DNA of 64,000 bases. It comes from Chaetoderma sp. LZ-2023a (lineage: Eukaryota; Mollusca; Caudofoveata; Chaetodermatida; Chaetodermatidae). Where the stretch lies: the NCBI GenBank assembly GCA_034401795.1, contig CM067370.1, positions 107,655,387-107,719,386 of the forward strand, in the 5' to 3' direction. This document shows positions 54,367-64,000 of this stretch, piece by piece. The notes beneath the pieces were generated by a model. That model searched no databases. It was not told the origin of the DNA and saw only the letters and a program-made list of their open reading frames with translations. Position 1 is the first letter of the stretch; each line of letters starts with the position of its first letter. A program made the translations under genes and the position numbers.

Positions 54367-54577
54367 TCTATGAAATTAATTTGAAATTTTTTAATTTTGT
54401 CATCAGAGTGGGAATGGTTGAAAACTTGGCAATAGAGGGATCCATCTCTAGCTATGCCCCACACATATATGGCTAAACTCCTCCCACTTTTTACATGTGT
54501 TTGCATTGTTTTGAAACTTTGAAACCTGAATTTCACGGAATCTAAATTTCAAGGTATTTCTTAAATACAATTAAGAT

Positions 54578-54652
54578 GTTGAATATATTAAAATGAATTT
54601 GTCTGACATCTGTTGCTGCCTATGATAGTCAAAATTGTTTTAAAATATTCCC
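54578..54652. repeat. Foldback repeat family 2, degraded
   Basis: GTTGAATATATTAAAATGAAT and TGTTTTAAAATATTCC edges around CTGTTGCTGCCTATGATAG. Confidence 0.65.
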
Positions 54653-55069
54653 TGGAATGACATAGAATTCAGACACTTTCATGACAGACTAGCGCCATGC
54701 CCCCTTCGCAACAGACTTACATCATCTTGTTTGTGACGTCAGCTAACAAGTCACATTTGGTTGTTATGTCTCATATTTGCGTGACGACAGATCAGACACA
54801 CCTAGCTTCTCAAGTACAGTAACATTGCTTCCAAGGTGAACGCTATTTATTGCATGAAAGCGTGTTGGATTATGTAGTTTGGAATTTCAGACCTTTTTAC
54901 AATTATTAGTGCTCATAGAGGGTTTTAATGCCAGCTGGTAGTGGTCTACAAGAAGAACTTAAGAAAACGCTCCTTCATTAACTATGTATGACTATAGGAG
55001 AAACTAAAAACATAATCCATACTGACAGAGAATGAAGGAAATTTAAATTTCCCTTTCTCCGAGATCTAA

Positions 55070-55228
55070 CAATACTCACCATTCTGTTACTTCTGATATA
55101 CAGCTGGCCAAGACAGCTGGCTCTAGGACTGTAGACTTAGAAAGCTTTACCGACTCCTTGGAACCGGGTACTCGGCTCCCAACTGCCGAGTACCCGACTA
55201 CCATAGAGCTCATATTGTTTGCATAGCC
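55070..55228. repeat. Left inverted terminal repeat of DIRS copy C
   Basis: CAATACTCACC to TTTGCATAGCC, the inverted partner of about 61718-61876. Confidence 0.9.
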
Positions 55229-55281
55229 ACCAAACAAGAGAAATCCATGGCTTTCCTCCATGGGGCTGGGAGGCTGGGTCC

Positions 55282-55383
55282 GTAACAGAATGGTGAGTAT
55301 TGTTAGATCTCGGAGAAAGATAAATTTAAATTTCCTTCATTCTCCTTCGATCAATACTCACCATTCTGTTACTTCTGATATAC
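55282..55383. repeat. Internal complementary region of DIRS copy C
   Basis: The reverse complement of the copy C left end (from 55030), joined at CCTTCATTCTCC to the reverse complement of its right end. It matches copy C's own end, which differs from copy A's, with two adjacent-region mismatches near 55320. Confidence 0.9.
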
Positions 55384-55886
55384 ACCAGATTTGGTCAGTA
55401 ACCTGGTGGGAAGGGGCAAGCCATAACTGCTACTTTTGCCCCTTGGAGAAAGAGCTAGACTTAAGAACTTGACTAAAGGAAACCTAAAAAGGACCGTCAA
55501 GTTAACGGAACCGAATCACATTCGCATCACTGCCCCCCCCCCCCCCTTTTTCTCCTAAGAAAAGGGAGAACTCACGAACATGTATCTCGCCTGAAAACAC
55601 AAATATGCCAAGAGGGTTAACTGCTCTTTGCATATACACATGTATTAGCCTGGGAATGAGCATGAATATGTAAGATGAATGAACATGATATATAGACATA
55701 ATACAAAAAACTCTCAATCTTGAATTACCTCATGATAAATGGATTCCAGACGTACCGCCTCCAACCATTCACTTGTCCGGCCATCAGTGACACAATCTGG
55801 TTGTCATCCTCTCGCTCGACCATGTCTGCTTCTAAATTCTTTCTTACCAAAGTAAAAAAAGGGAGAAGAGCAGTGTGGTCGCTTAA
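55384..55886 (-). other. 3' non-coding region of DIRS copy C
   Basis: Aligns with 1975-2473, including the C-run (here about 55531-55545). No gene. Confidence 0.8.
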
Positions 55887-57266
55887 CTATCGTTTCAAAA
55901 CAGCTAAAGCGGATGGATTGGCTGAGTCTGACACATCCCTCATATAGTAATCCATGAATGAGGACACACAGTGCCATTGTGCAACGGCCATGATGTCCTC
56001 TAACGGAACACCACTGTAAATGGCGGTCGAGGCGGCTATTCCTCTAACATCGTGTGCCCTTGCGCATTGCACCTGGTGCCCAGTCGCAATCTCATGAGTA
56101 GTCTGAATGTATTCGACTACCCAATGAGAGATAGTATCCATGGATGCGGCGCCATAAGGCTTCTTATGGCAGATCCATAGATGTCTATCGTTCGACCATA
56201 ACGAGTCTGTCCATTTCCTGTACTTAGTCAAAGTACGGACCGGGCACCAGACACTGGCATCACAATCAAACCTTGTTAGTTTTGGTATAATGATCGGTTT
56301 GCCGGGATATCTCAAAGATTGATTCTTTGACATAAGCTCTGCTCTTGGCAGAAGACGCAGACCCTTTCCGGAGACAATAAATCGGTCCCTCTCTGCCGAA
56401 AGCGTATGGATCTCACTGCGCCTTCTAGCTGAGGAAGCTGCCAATAGAAAGACCGCCTTTAGAGTCAAATGCTTTAGACTAGCCGCACGCAACGGTTCGA
56501 AAGGGTGCTTGGCCAGTACATTAAGCACTAAAGATAGACTCCAGGCTGGAATGACTACCGGTTGTCTCAGTCGGAGATTGCTCATTCCCTTCACCATCAC
56601 ATTTAACTGGGCCACCTCTGGACTATCCCTGTTGGCTAGACAACGGATAACTGATGCCAAAGCTGACTTGTATCCAGCAATTGTGACGGGAGCTAGTCCT
56701 GAAAAGAACAGCTCACAGAGAAAGTCTGCTATTTGCTGAATAGTGGATTGAAAGGTATCAATACCCTTTTCTTCATACCAGTCTGCAAATCTGTTAACCT
56801 TGTTGTTATATGACTTGAAGGTTGACCTCCTTCTCGCAGCCGCGATGAAATCAGCAGCTTGTCGAGAAAAGCCTTCCGACGTGGAACATTGTTTGATAAC
56901 ATCCACGCAGTCAATTTGAACATTTCGGCATGCTCGTGTAGGAAGCGTCCCTTGGCCTGTGAGATTATGTTCGGAATCTCGGGTAACTGCACTAGATTTT
57001 CCACCAGCAGATCTAGCAGATCCGTGAACCACGCCCTGCTGGGCCAATACGGCGCTATTAGCAGGACCAGACACGGTTCCTTCCTGATCTTCACCAATAC
57101 CTTCGGCAAAAGAATGGTGGGTGGGTACGCGTAAGCATGCATCCCCCTCCAGCTTATCGCCAGAGCATCTGTATCGACGGCATTTGGATCGGGAATCGGC
57201 GAGACATAAGTCATGATTTGAGCATTTTCCCCTGTGGCGAACAAGTCCACGTTGGGTTTGCCCCAA
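55887..57266 (-). CDS. DIRS tyrosine recombinase, copy C
   Basis: A 459-codon open frame. The last roughly 330 residues are a complete tyrosine recombinase domain with SARRRSEIHTL, AHDVRGIAAST, AQWHCVSS and MDYYMRD. The frame is opened on its 5' side by a stop at 57267-57269 (CGA in copy A, TGA here), a change that is silent in the overlapping RT frame. Unlike gag and RT in the same copy, no disabling change is seen in the domain. With no nearby Met and a broken RT upstream, expression from this copy is doubtful. Confidence 0.85.
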   Translation of the reverse strand: MGQTQRGLVRHRGKCSNHDLCLADSRSKCRRYRCSGDKLEGDACLRVPTHHSFAEGIGEDQEGTVSGPANSAVLAQQGVVHGSARSAGGKSSAVTRDSEHNLTGQGTLPTRACRNVQIDCVDVIKQCSTSEGFSRQAADFIAAARRRSTFKSYNNKVNRFADWYEEKGIDTFQSTIQQIADFLCELFFSGLAPVTIAGYKSALASVIRCLANRDSPEVAQLNVMVKGMSNLRLRQPVVIPAWSLSLVLNVLAKHPFEPLRAASLKHLTLKAVFLLAASSARRRSEIHTLSAERDRFIVSGKGLRLLPRAELMSKNQSLRYPGKPIIIPKLTRFDCDASVWCPVRTLTKYRKWTDSLWSNDRHLWICHKKPYGAASMDTISHWVVEYIQTTHEIATGHQVQCARAHDVRGIAASTAIYSGVPLEDIMAVAQWHCVSSFMDYYMRDVSDSANPSALAVLKR

Positions 57267-59071
57267 TGCTCAAAGATCCTTCGTAGAACTGGAGGGTTGA
57301 GGGACCATTCTGTTGGCAGAATTCTCTGTCTGCGAGACAAAGCATCCGCCAGAATGTTCAATCGCCCAGGAATGTGGGCTGCTTTCAAAACAACTGAGTA
57401 ATTCCTGCACCATTGAATCAAGTGCCACACTTTGATACACAGTGTGGGTGACCTGGTCCCGCCGTGGCGATTTATGTATGATACTACTGTCGAATTGTCC
57501 GACCGTATCAATATCACCTTGCCCCTGACCATTGGAAGAAACTATTCCAACGCCAGTTCCACTGCCATCATTTCCAACAGATTGATATGCAGCTGGCTCT
57601 CCTGGATAGTCCATGTGCCCGAGAGCTGGTGTTCTCCCGGGCAGGACCCCCACCCCTCGAGCGATGCATCCATGTACACGGACAGCTGGGGGTGGGGTAG
57701 GTGCAGCAAAACCCCTACTAGGAGATTCTGACGCTTTTTCCACCATACAAGATGCGACATTATTAGCTCCAAAACTGGCACCAGTTTTGACAGGGGTTCT
57801 GTTCTCTGTTTCCACAGAGACATCAGATACAACTGGATAGGTCTTCACATTAGAGCAGCGTACGGGATCACCTGCTCCATGGAGACCATCATGCCCAGCA
57901 TCTGAAGAAACCGCCTCGCCTGAATGTGGTTTCCCACTCGAAAACTCTTGAGGATGGCCAACAGAGACACCACTCTGGGCTCTGACGGGTAAACCCTGCC
58001 CACCTCGAGATCGAATCGCATCCATAAATAAACGAAATGTTGAGTGGGTGTCAACTCGGATTTCTCCTTGTTGACTATCCAGCCTAGATCTGAAAGTAAC
58101 TTCAGAGTCAGAGCAGTATCCACCTCTAACCTGGCTGCCGTATCTGCTTTGATCAGCCAATCGTCTATGTAGGTGTGTAGCGCCACATTCTCTTTTCTGA
58201 GAAACGCTGTCACCGCAAGGACCACTCTTGTGAAAACCCTTGGAGCTGTCGACAGGCCAAACGGGAGGACAATAAACTCCCATACTTGATTCTGAAACGC
58301 AAATCTCAGAAACCTGTGACAACTCGTGTTCATTGGAATGTGGAAATATGTATCTTTCAGATCGATCAACACACACCACATTCCCTTCCTCAATCCTGCC
58401 ATTACCGACCTCGGCGTTTCCATCTGGAACCGAGGCGTATGGACAAACCAATTTAATGGCCGGAGATTGAGTATGGGTCTCCATCCCCCTGTGCTCTTGG
58501 GGACAAGGAACATATTTGAATAGAAGCCTGGAGTGTTCTGGTTTGCTGGTTTTATTGCTCCCTTCAGAAGCAAACCTGACACTTCGTTTTGAATGGCTTC
58601 TAACTTGTCTGGTTCCCTTGGTACGGGTGTCCAGACAGGTGCCAAAGACAGATTCTGTGGCGGAAAGTCCCACCACTCCGGCATGTATCCTTGGGATAAC
58701 CATCCCAGGACCAGACTGTCTGACGTCACACCTCGCCACGCCTCGACGAAACGCATGAGCCTTCCACCCACTATAGATGCCTCGACGCCTAACAGCGTTG
58801 TCTGGCTCGCGGTCCGCTCCACTCCCTCTCTTAACGAGAGAGAGAGAGAACCATTTCGGTCTTGGCTCGGCTGGTCTAACTGGCACCGCTGTTCCTGTCG
58901 CACAGGTGCGGTCCAGGCGGATACGAAGGGAGCTCTCGTACCCTCAGGTACGATCCGCTCCCTTCTTTCCGCCCTTTGAGGACTTACCCTTCCCCTTCCT
59001 GCCTCTAGGGCGATCAGGAGCAACATTGGGGAGGGTAGGGTCTCCACAACCTTCCTGGCTTTTTTCGCCAA
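56729..59071 (-). pseudogene. DIRS reverse transcriptase / RNase H, copy C, with stops
   Basis: Three pieces of the RT frame (59071-57845, 57832-57542, 57532-56729). RT keeps IDLKDTYFHIP and YIDDWL. RNase H keeps Asp in VYMDAS, NLLEMM, RSDNST and ADALSR. A CGA-to-TGA change near 57838 and a GAG-to-TAG change near 57533 stop the frame. Many substitutions relative to copy A show greater age. Confidence 0.9.
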
Positions 59072-60828
59072 AAGCCAGGTGAAGCAGCAGCCGCACTAGG
59101 CTTAGCTTTCGCCTTGCCTTTATGCTTCTTCTGCTTCTTGGAAGGTTGTACAGTCAACGGCTTCCCTACAGCCCCTAGTGCGTGCGCTTGCCGCACCAGC
59201 TCTAGCTGTAAGTTCACCGCCAACCGATTCTGCGCAATGCTAGCCGTGTCCTCTAAGATGGCCCACGCCTGGCCACCGAAGATGCTAGGACCTGTCAGGG
59301 GCGTCCCAAGAAGACGCTCCATGACGGCCGTAGCCGGACGCATATGGTCAAGAACCATTTGCCTCCTGGACTTAGTAACACGTGCCTGCACCCTTGCCAG
59401 TGTGTCCATAGACAGCACCAGGCTGTCATTGACGCATGAAAGCGCATCAGGTGGCACAGGGTGGCCTGCCCCCGCTTCAGCCCACACCGACTGAAGAAGG
59501 CGATAAGAATGGTTGACAGCACTCATATCTGCCCTCACACCCTCATCACATAGGGACAGGACTTCCTCGTGCTGTCCCTGGGATTTGTCCACCAGTGCCG
59601 GACCGGGGCCACCCGCTCCAGCACTCTGGACACCGAGAACCCATCGGTCATCCTCGGTAACCGATGGTACCACACCATACCTGTCGTATTACCCCCGTGG
59701 AATACGACACGTCGCCCGCACCTCCCTGGAGGCCGCAGGGAGCTGGCCCTTGGTCATGAGTTGCTGACTGGATCCGGGCTGCGGGCAAGATCCCCGTCCT
59801 AATCGATGCAACCGATGGATGGGGCGCATCCTCCTCGGCCGTGGCCGAAACCACAGACAGGTCTACCCTGGCTAGCCAAGCCAGAGCCTCAGACCAGTCT
59901 ATTTCCGCGGAGGACACACCCGTGAACACGTCACCCGTTGACGTGTTCACGGACCTACCAGCCACAGCCTCCGGGCAAGGAGCCGTGGCTGACACGCCAG
60001 GAACTCCGGTACCATACGGTTCCGCCGCCACCCTATGGAACACACCAGTCCATGGAGTAGGCCCGCACAGAAAACCGTGCGGACCCGTAGCAGACACGGA
60101 ACCGTGGCCAGACACGGGCGCCAACGGCACCCCACGTCTGACCGCCGGACCAGGCGAGATAGGTGAGTACCACGCCTGGCCCGGCACACCCGTCACCGTG
60201 TCTGTTGGCATCAAACCAACCATCACGGGACCGGTGCCCGGTATCAGACTGGCCTCAACCACGGCCGGACCGTGGAGCCATCCTGGCAGACGGCTCCCAT
60301 GCCTGACGGACCGGCCACCGCTACTGGACCACCCGGAGGTGGCCGCAGAGAGACAGAACCCATCAGGCCGGAGCCTGACGGGACTGCCAGGGGGGCGTAC
60401 GAGACGGCTCCCTCGGTGACCAGTCCAGAACCCTGTCCAAGGACAGGGTCCGTACCAAGCATGGGGAGAGACTGCCCAACAACTTTCGGCAGCAGGGACG
60501 ACACCAGCGTGGGCAGAACGCTATGCAGAAAGCCCTGCATAGCCGGACCAAACCACGCCGGCGGTGCCATCTCCGCCACCTCCAGCTGAAGACGTGAAGC
60601 GCCCCCAATGGCCGAACCGGATGCTCCATGATTTAATTTCGGACCGCCTGACCACGCGTCAGACCCAGCCAAATCCTTCTGGGCAAGGAACTTCATCATC
60701 ATATCCACGGACCACACTGCACACACATTACACCTACTATCAAGGTTACATGAGGTACACCTAAAGCAGACATGGTCCTTAAACAGGACCTGGACGAACT
60801 TGTGGCACTCGTCACATGATGGCGGGGC
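59014..60828 (-). pseudogene. DIRS Gag, copy C, broken
   Basis: The N-terminal frame is open from 60828 with the Cys/His cluster (codon CTG at copy A's Met) to 60244. The acidic Ser/Glu segment has been deleted. The C-terminal frame at 60262-59648 is in the same -1 relation as in copy A. A deletion of about 50 bp between ATGAGTTG-like sites near 59765, another frame change to 59673-59014, and a changed end without the GK-rich tail follow. Non-functional. Confidence 0.82.
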
Positions 60829-61717
60829 CTATAAATAAGCACAAACCTACAATAAGCAGGCGGAACGAGACAAAGATGGAGGGCAGACAATTAATTAACT
60901 GTAACCCTCCCGCACCCCACCCCCCAACGTTACAGCAAAGATCGCATTGACTATGACGACAAGAACGAAGCGGGCATAAATACACCCATAAATTGATCCT
61001 CTAGGATGTATAACGGAACCAGGAATCATATCGCATAGCATTCGGGGTATATTTACCAATCAATATAAATTATACTCCTAACGAAAGCCAAAACGATATG
61101 TGAAGAAACAACAAAATGTAAACAAACTGCTGTAGCACATGGTAAAACCGCAGACCACACATCTAAATCAAGAATTTTGAAACCACCGATCATTGCAAAC
61201 AGATCGTGATAACACACAAAACTTGAACATTCCAGTTTTCTGGTACCATTTTAGTACGCAGCACCCAGAATAAGATGCACGAATTAATGAAAAAATTTTC
61301 TTCACATAAACATCCGAGCACCACGGGTGTGACATCACCCGCTCGGATCTTACGGAGAACGACGTCAGCCGATATTCGTGTTACAAATACTGTAGCAAAC
61401 ACCTATTTTCATATCTGCCGATCGCCTGTTGGGGTTTAAAGAAGGCGATCATCCGGCATATTTCGTTGTTAACACACGTCCCAGATTCTTTGGGGTTAGA
61501 AATTGGAACATGCGACACAGACGAAATTTAGAGACCTAAGTCTTTTAACTATGGAATAATAAGGAAATATACGACCTGGTTATCATCGGCGGTATCCATA
61601 TTAATCCAAATATCCTTGCAGAAACGCACTAGCTATCACAAAATCACAGTTTACAAAAAGACTTAGACTTTAATTCTTAATCTTTCCAACTGCTAAAAAG
61701 CATGTATTGCTCTTGTT
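60829..61717 (-). promoter_or_regulatory. 5' leader of DIRS copy C
   Basis: Aligns with 7654-8555. The hairpin at about 61312-61349 has core TGACATCA (one change from the CRE palindrome). The second hairpin is at about 61419-61451, with a changed last base. No ORF. Confidence 0.6.
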
Positions 61718-61876
61718 GCGATGCAAACAAGAATGAGCTCTATGGTAGACGGGTACTCGGCAGTTGGGAGCCGAGTACCCGGTTCCAAGAAGTCGGTAAA
61801 GCTTTCTAAGTCTATAGTCCTAGAGCCAGCTGTCAGGGCCAGATGTATAGCAGAAGTAACAGAATGGTGAGTATTG
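61718..61876. repeat. Right inverted terminal repeat of DIRS copy C
   Basis: The inverted partner of 55070-55228, from GCGATGCAAAC to GTGAGTATTG. Confidence 0.9.
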
Positions 61877-61888
61877 ATCGAAGGAGAA

Positions 61889-62249
61889 ACAACTTTTGTG
61901 AAGCCTAAAATCTAGTTTTTTCAAGTTATAATCATATTAAGGGAGGTAACTCCCCGTCATCAATCTAAAAAGCACTCAAGGGAAGGAACTATTCAACAAC
62001 AGAAAGTGTGACAAGGGAGATAACTCTAACCAATAAAGAACAAAAAAGGCAGGATCAAAATTAGACAAGGATCCAGAATGGTAATCAACCAATCACATAT
62101 CTCCGCTACAATCTCAAGGAAAATAAATCCAACATGACTTTAGATTGGTGAAAGTCACTAAAGTTGTAAATGATAAGATAAGATAAAACACATTTAGCCC
62201 ATATCAAACGGCTAAATATTAGATTTGATATAAATAAGGTGGGTGTATA
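61889..62249. other. Intronic spacer, no gene seen
   Basis: Includes short AGGGAGGTAACTC-type and GGGAGATAACTC repeats near 61940 and 62014. The last six bases, TGTATA, are half of a target duplication. Confidence 0.45.
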
Positions 62250-62633
62250 CAGAATTTGTACTGGTCATAGAAATTCTGGAACGTCCTGAAATTTGAAAAT
62301 TTAAATTCCAGACTTGGAAAATCAGTGTTTTTATCATAGGTCATGGAAAAGTCATGGGAAATGTTAATCATGCAAAATAAAAGAATATATGACGTCACCT
62401 CTATACAATAAAATTATGGCATATTCAGCTAATCAAACAAGGCTTTGAGTGGTTGTTACAAGACGCACTATTCAGACATTTTGCAGAATAAAGTCAAATC
62501 GCAATTTATGTAGCTATGTCATAAACACAAATCTCCTAGATATTAATTCTTAGGTCATGGAATTTCCTCATTTTGGTCACAAAGTCATGGATAAGTCATG
62601 GAATAGCAAACACAAATAGGCGTATGAATCCTG
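62250..62633. mobile_element. 6-bp-TSD element (third copy, intact 384 bp)
   Basis: CAGAATTTGTACTGG at the left and GGCGTATGAATCCTG at the right; TGTATA duplicated at 62244-62249 and 62634-62639. The interior aligns with 32503-32855 plus 37476-37533, and so gives the uninterrupted form of that element. Confidence 0.87.
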
Positions 62634-62797
62634 TGTATATTTTGTAAGACATTATTGTGAAAGGTGTTGCAGTCCTAGACATGAATAACTTACAGTAACA
62701 TTGCTTCCAAGATTAACACTATTTATCGCATGACTAGTGAATTGGATTTTGGAGTCTTAAATTTCAGTTGTCAATATTTCGAAAGCAATACAGGAAA

Positions 62798-62888
62798 GCT
62801 GTTGAATATTTTAGAAACTAATTTGACTGAAACCTGTTGCTGCCACCATTCACGATTCCAGTCAAATTAGTATCAAAATATTTAACTG
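62798..62888. repeat. Foldback repeat family 2
   Basis: TTGAATATTTTAGAAACTAA and TTAGTATCAAAATATTTAAC arms around TGTTGCTGCC. Confidence 0.8.
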
Positions 62889-63002
62889 ATTTTTTAACAC
62901 AATTAAGTGTGCCATATCTGATCTGTATATGTAATAGGATTAAGGCTACATTTGTCCCGAGTGCTATCTTTATCACATGTGTACAACATAGATGGGACGT
63001 AC

Positions 63003-63103
63003 CTGGCAGTACAAATGGTGTATCTACTGGCATATATCTGTTGTATTTCATCTTTATATCCGATGGCCTCTGGTACATATCTTGATGTTCAGATTTCAAA
63101 CCA
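63003..63103 (-). CDS. Host gene, internal coding exon
   Basis: Acceptor CTGTTCTGACACATTCCAG, then 101 nt, then donor CAG/GTACGT. One leading base joins the AG left by the previous exon to make AGT (Ser). Thirty-three codons follow (including DMYQRPSDIKMKYNRY and DTPFVLP). One trailing base joins AT of the last exon to make GAT (Asp). The phase agreement on both sides is strong evidence that this is a real exon. Tyr- and Pro-rich; not recognised. Confidence 0.8.
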
Positions 63104-63220
63104 CTGGAATGTGTCAGAACAGATAAATGCATGTTATTGATTAAAACAATAAAATATGAATCACATTTAATCATGCTGTAAATTCACTGATTGTTCCATT
63201 ATACCAGGTCTTTATTATCA
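63104..63220. other. Short intron part
   Basis: Contains the polypyrimidine tract for the exon at 63003-63103. Confidence 0.5.
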
Positions 63221-63223
63221 CTT

Positions 63224-63450
63224 TAACCCCTTAATGGCCAAATTTGGTCAAGAAAATCTAGATTTGCTCATTGAATATCGATTTGCAGGTCAAGAGAGGA
63301 CTATTTTTGAAAATTTGTCACTGGAATGACTGGCTCGGTTATTGAGCCAGTCATTCCAGTGGTAAAATTTCAAAAATAGTCTTAAATTGGCCTGCAAATG
63401 GACATTCCTCAAGAGGCCCATCTTGGCTGGCTTGGCCAATAAAGGGCTAA
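63224..63450. repeat. Foldback repeat family 1 with outer ends
   Basis: Outer TTAACCCCTTAATGGCCAAA and TTGGCCAATAAAGGGCTAA. Inner arms GACTGGCTCGGTTATTGAGC with its complement, and CAAAAATAGTC. This is the clearest complete copy, about 227 bp. Confidence 0.87.
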
Positions 63451-63766
63451 TGGTCAAGCCAGCCAACACTGGCCTGTGAAGTTTTAAGTGCTCTTGAGAA
63501 ATCTCCTTTTTGCAAGACAAGAAAATACAATTTTTTTTAATTTACCGCTGGCATGGGAAACAATTTTGGGTCTCGGGATTATTTAATACTGGGAACTCAT
63601 CAGAAACCTTTATTTCATCATTGTTCTACACATTTTATCAACAACAATGGACACATTTTTTCTCCATCACATCTGTCAAAACATGCATACCCTGTAGAAA
63701 TGATTCCCATACATGTTCTGTGAAATCTACATGCATATAAGTCAGGTGATCGATATAAACTGTTAC

Positions 63767-63883
63767 CTATGAGGAACAGGAACAAGTGCCTTTGGCGGTC
63801 TGGGTACTTTGGTAGCAGTTTTGAACCAGGTAGGATCCCTCATAGGTAACCTCTCCCTTGGAACAGTTTCTTTCGGAACAGGG
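63767..63883 (-). CDS. Host gene, internal coding exon (upstream exons beyond window)
   Basis: Acceptor TTGAATTTGTTTTTCAG, then 117 nt, then donor ATAG/GTAACA. One leading base, 38 codons and two trailing bases. The peptide is rich in Pro, Lys and Arg (PVPKETVPRERLPMRDP, KVPRPPKALVPVPH). Its trailing AG matches the phase of the exon at 63003-63103. The gene runs on beyond 64000. Not recognised; a cytoplasmic tail or disordered region is likely from composition. Confidence 0.75.
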   Translation of the reverse strand, partial: PCSERNCSKGEVTYEGSYLVQNCYQSTQTAKGTCSCSS

Positions 63884-64000
63884 CTGAAAAACAAATTCAA
63901 AAATTATGTGTACAATATATTATTATACTGGTGAGTAAGTCAGCACACACTAGTTAGTACTCTTTGTAATTAACTATCCTTGATGCGACGATAATAACCA

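Larger units (their letters stand above)
55030..61888 (-). mobile_element. DIRS-like retrotransposon copy C, full-length but decayed
   Basis: Same structure as copy A, about 6.86 kb. Left terminal repeat 55070-55228, ICR 55282-55383, 3' region, YR, RT/RNase H, gag, leader, right terminal repeat about 61718-61876. The left edge reads ACAGAGAATGAAGG and the right edge GAAGGAGAAACAAC, so AGAA is shared and there is no target duplication. It lies in an intron of the host gene, in the gene's orientation. Gag and RT carry stops and shifts, while YR is open. Confidence 0.93.

Overview
This window is animal (metazoan) genomic DNA, probably from a marine invertebrate. I cannot resolve the phylum. The evidence is three spliced exons with matching phases, CR1-type LINEs, DIRS-type tyrosine-recombinase retrotransposons, a pogo-type DNA transposon, short foldback elements, and about 150-bp repeat blocks of the kind seen in Helentron-like elements. 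No rRNA, tRNA, CRISPR array, prokaryotic operon or LTR retrovirus was seen. Almost all coding capacity belongs to mobile elements. The only host gene found is represented by its three 3'-terminal exons on the minus strand at the right end (63767-63883, 63003-63103, 53943-54031).

Layout. 1-21907: a full-length DIRS element (copy A, 1622-8725, minus strand, gag, RT/RNase H and tyrosine recombinase all open) sits inside an older DIRS element (copy 0, seen at 1-1621 and 8726-9109). The block 3193-12551 is then repeated in tandem at 12552-21907 with one visible indel. The second unit carries a DIRS (copy B) that lost the catalytic half of its recombinase at the duplication breakpoint. 22375-23950: a non-autonomous DNA element with 6-bp target duplications. 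25320-38690: a stack of nested LINEs and small DNA elements. A plus LINE (25745-28908) lies inside a minus LINE. Another plus LINE (from 32093) carries a 6-bp-TSD element, which carries a near-complete minus CR1-like LINE (about 32856-37475), and further on an 8-bp-TSD hAT-like MITE (38150-38600). 40687-46107: a pogo-type transposon with TA target duplication, 29-bp TIRs, arrays of GGCCGA motifs near both ends, and a transposase with an N-terminal Psq-like helix-turn-helix, a DD35D core and a PHD-like tail, broken by two frameshifts. 46.6-51.9 kb: tandem satellites and a Helentron-like block. 48.7-54.7 kb and 62.2-63.5 kb: foldback repeats. 55030-61888: a decayed DIRS (copy C) inside the last intron of the host gene.

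The main result is that DIRS integration can be read directly from the sequence. Copy A interrupts copy 0 at a point whose unoccupied form survives at the matching place inside copy A itself. Copies A and C both have flanks expected from recombination between a circle junction and a target sharing AGAA, with no target-site duplication. In each copy the internal complementary region is nearly the reverse complement of that copy's own left end joined to its right end, including bases that differ between A and C. This supports the DIRS circle-intermediate model in detail and gives the element's exact boundaries.
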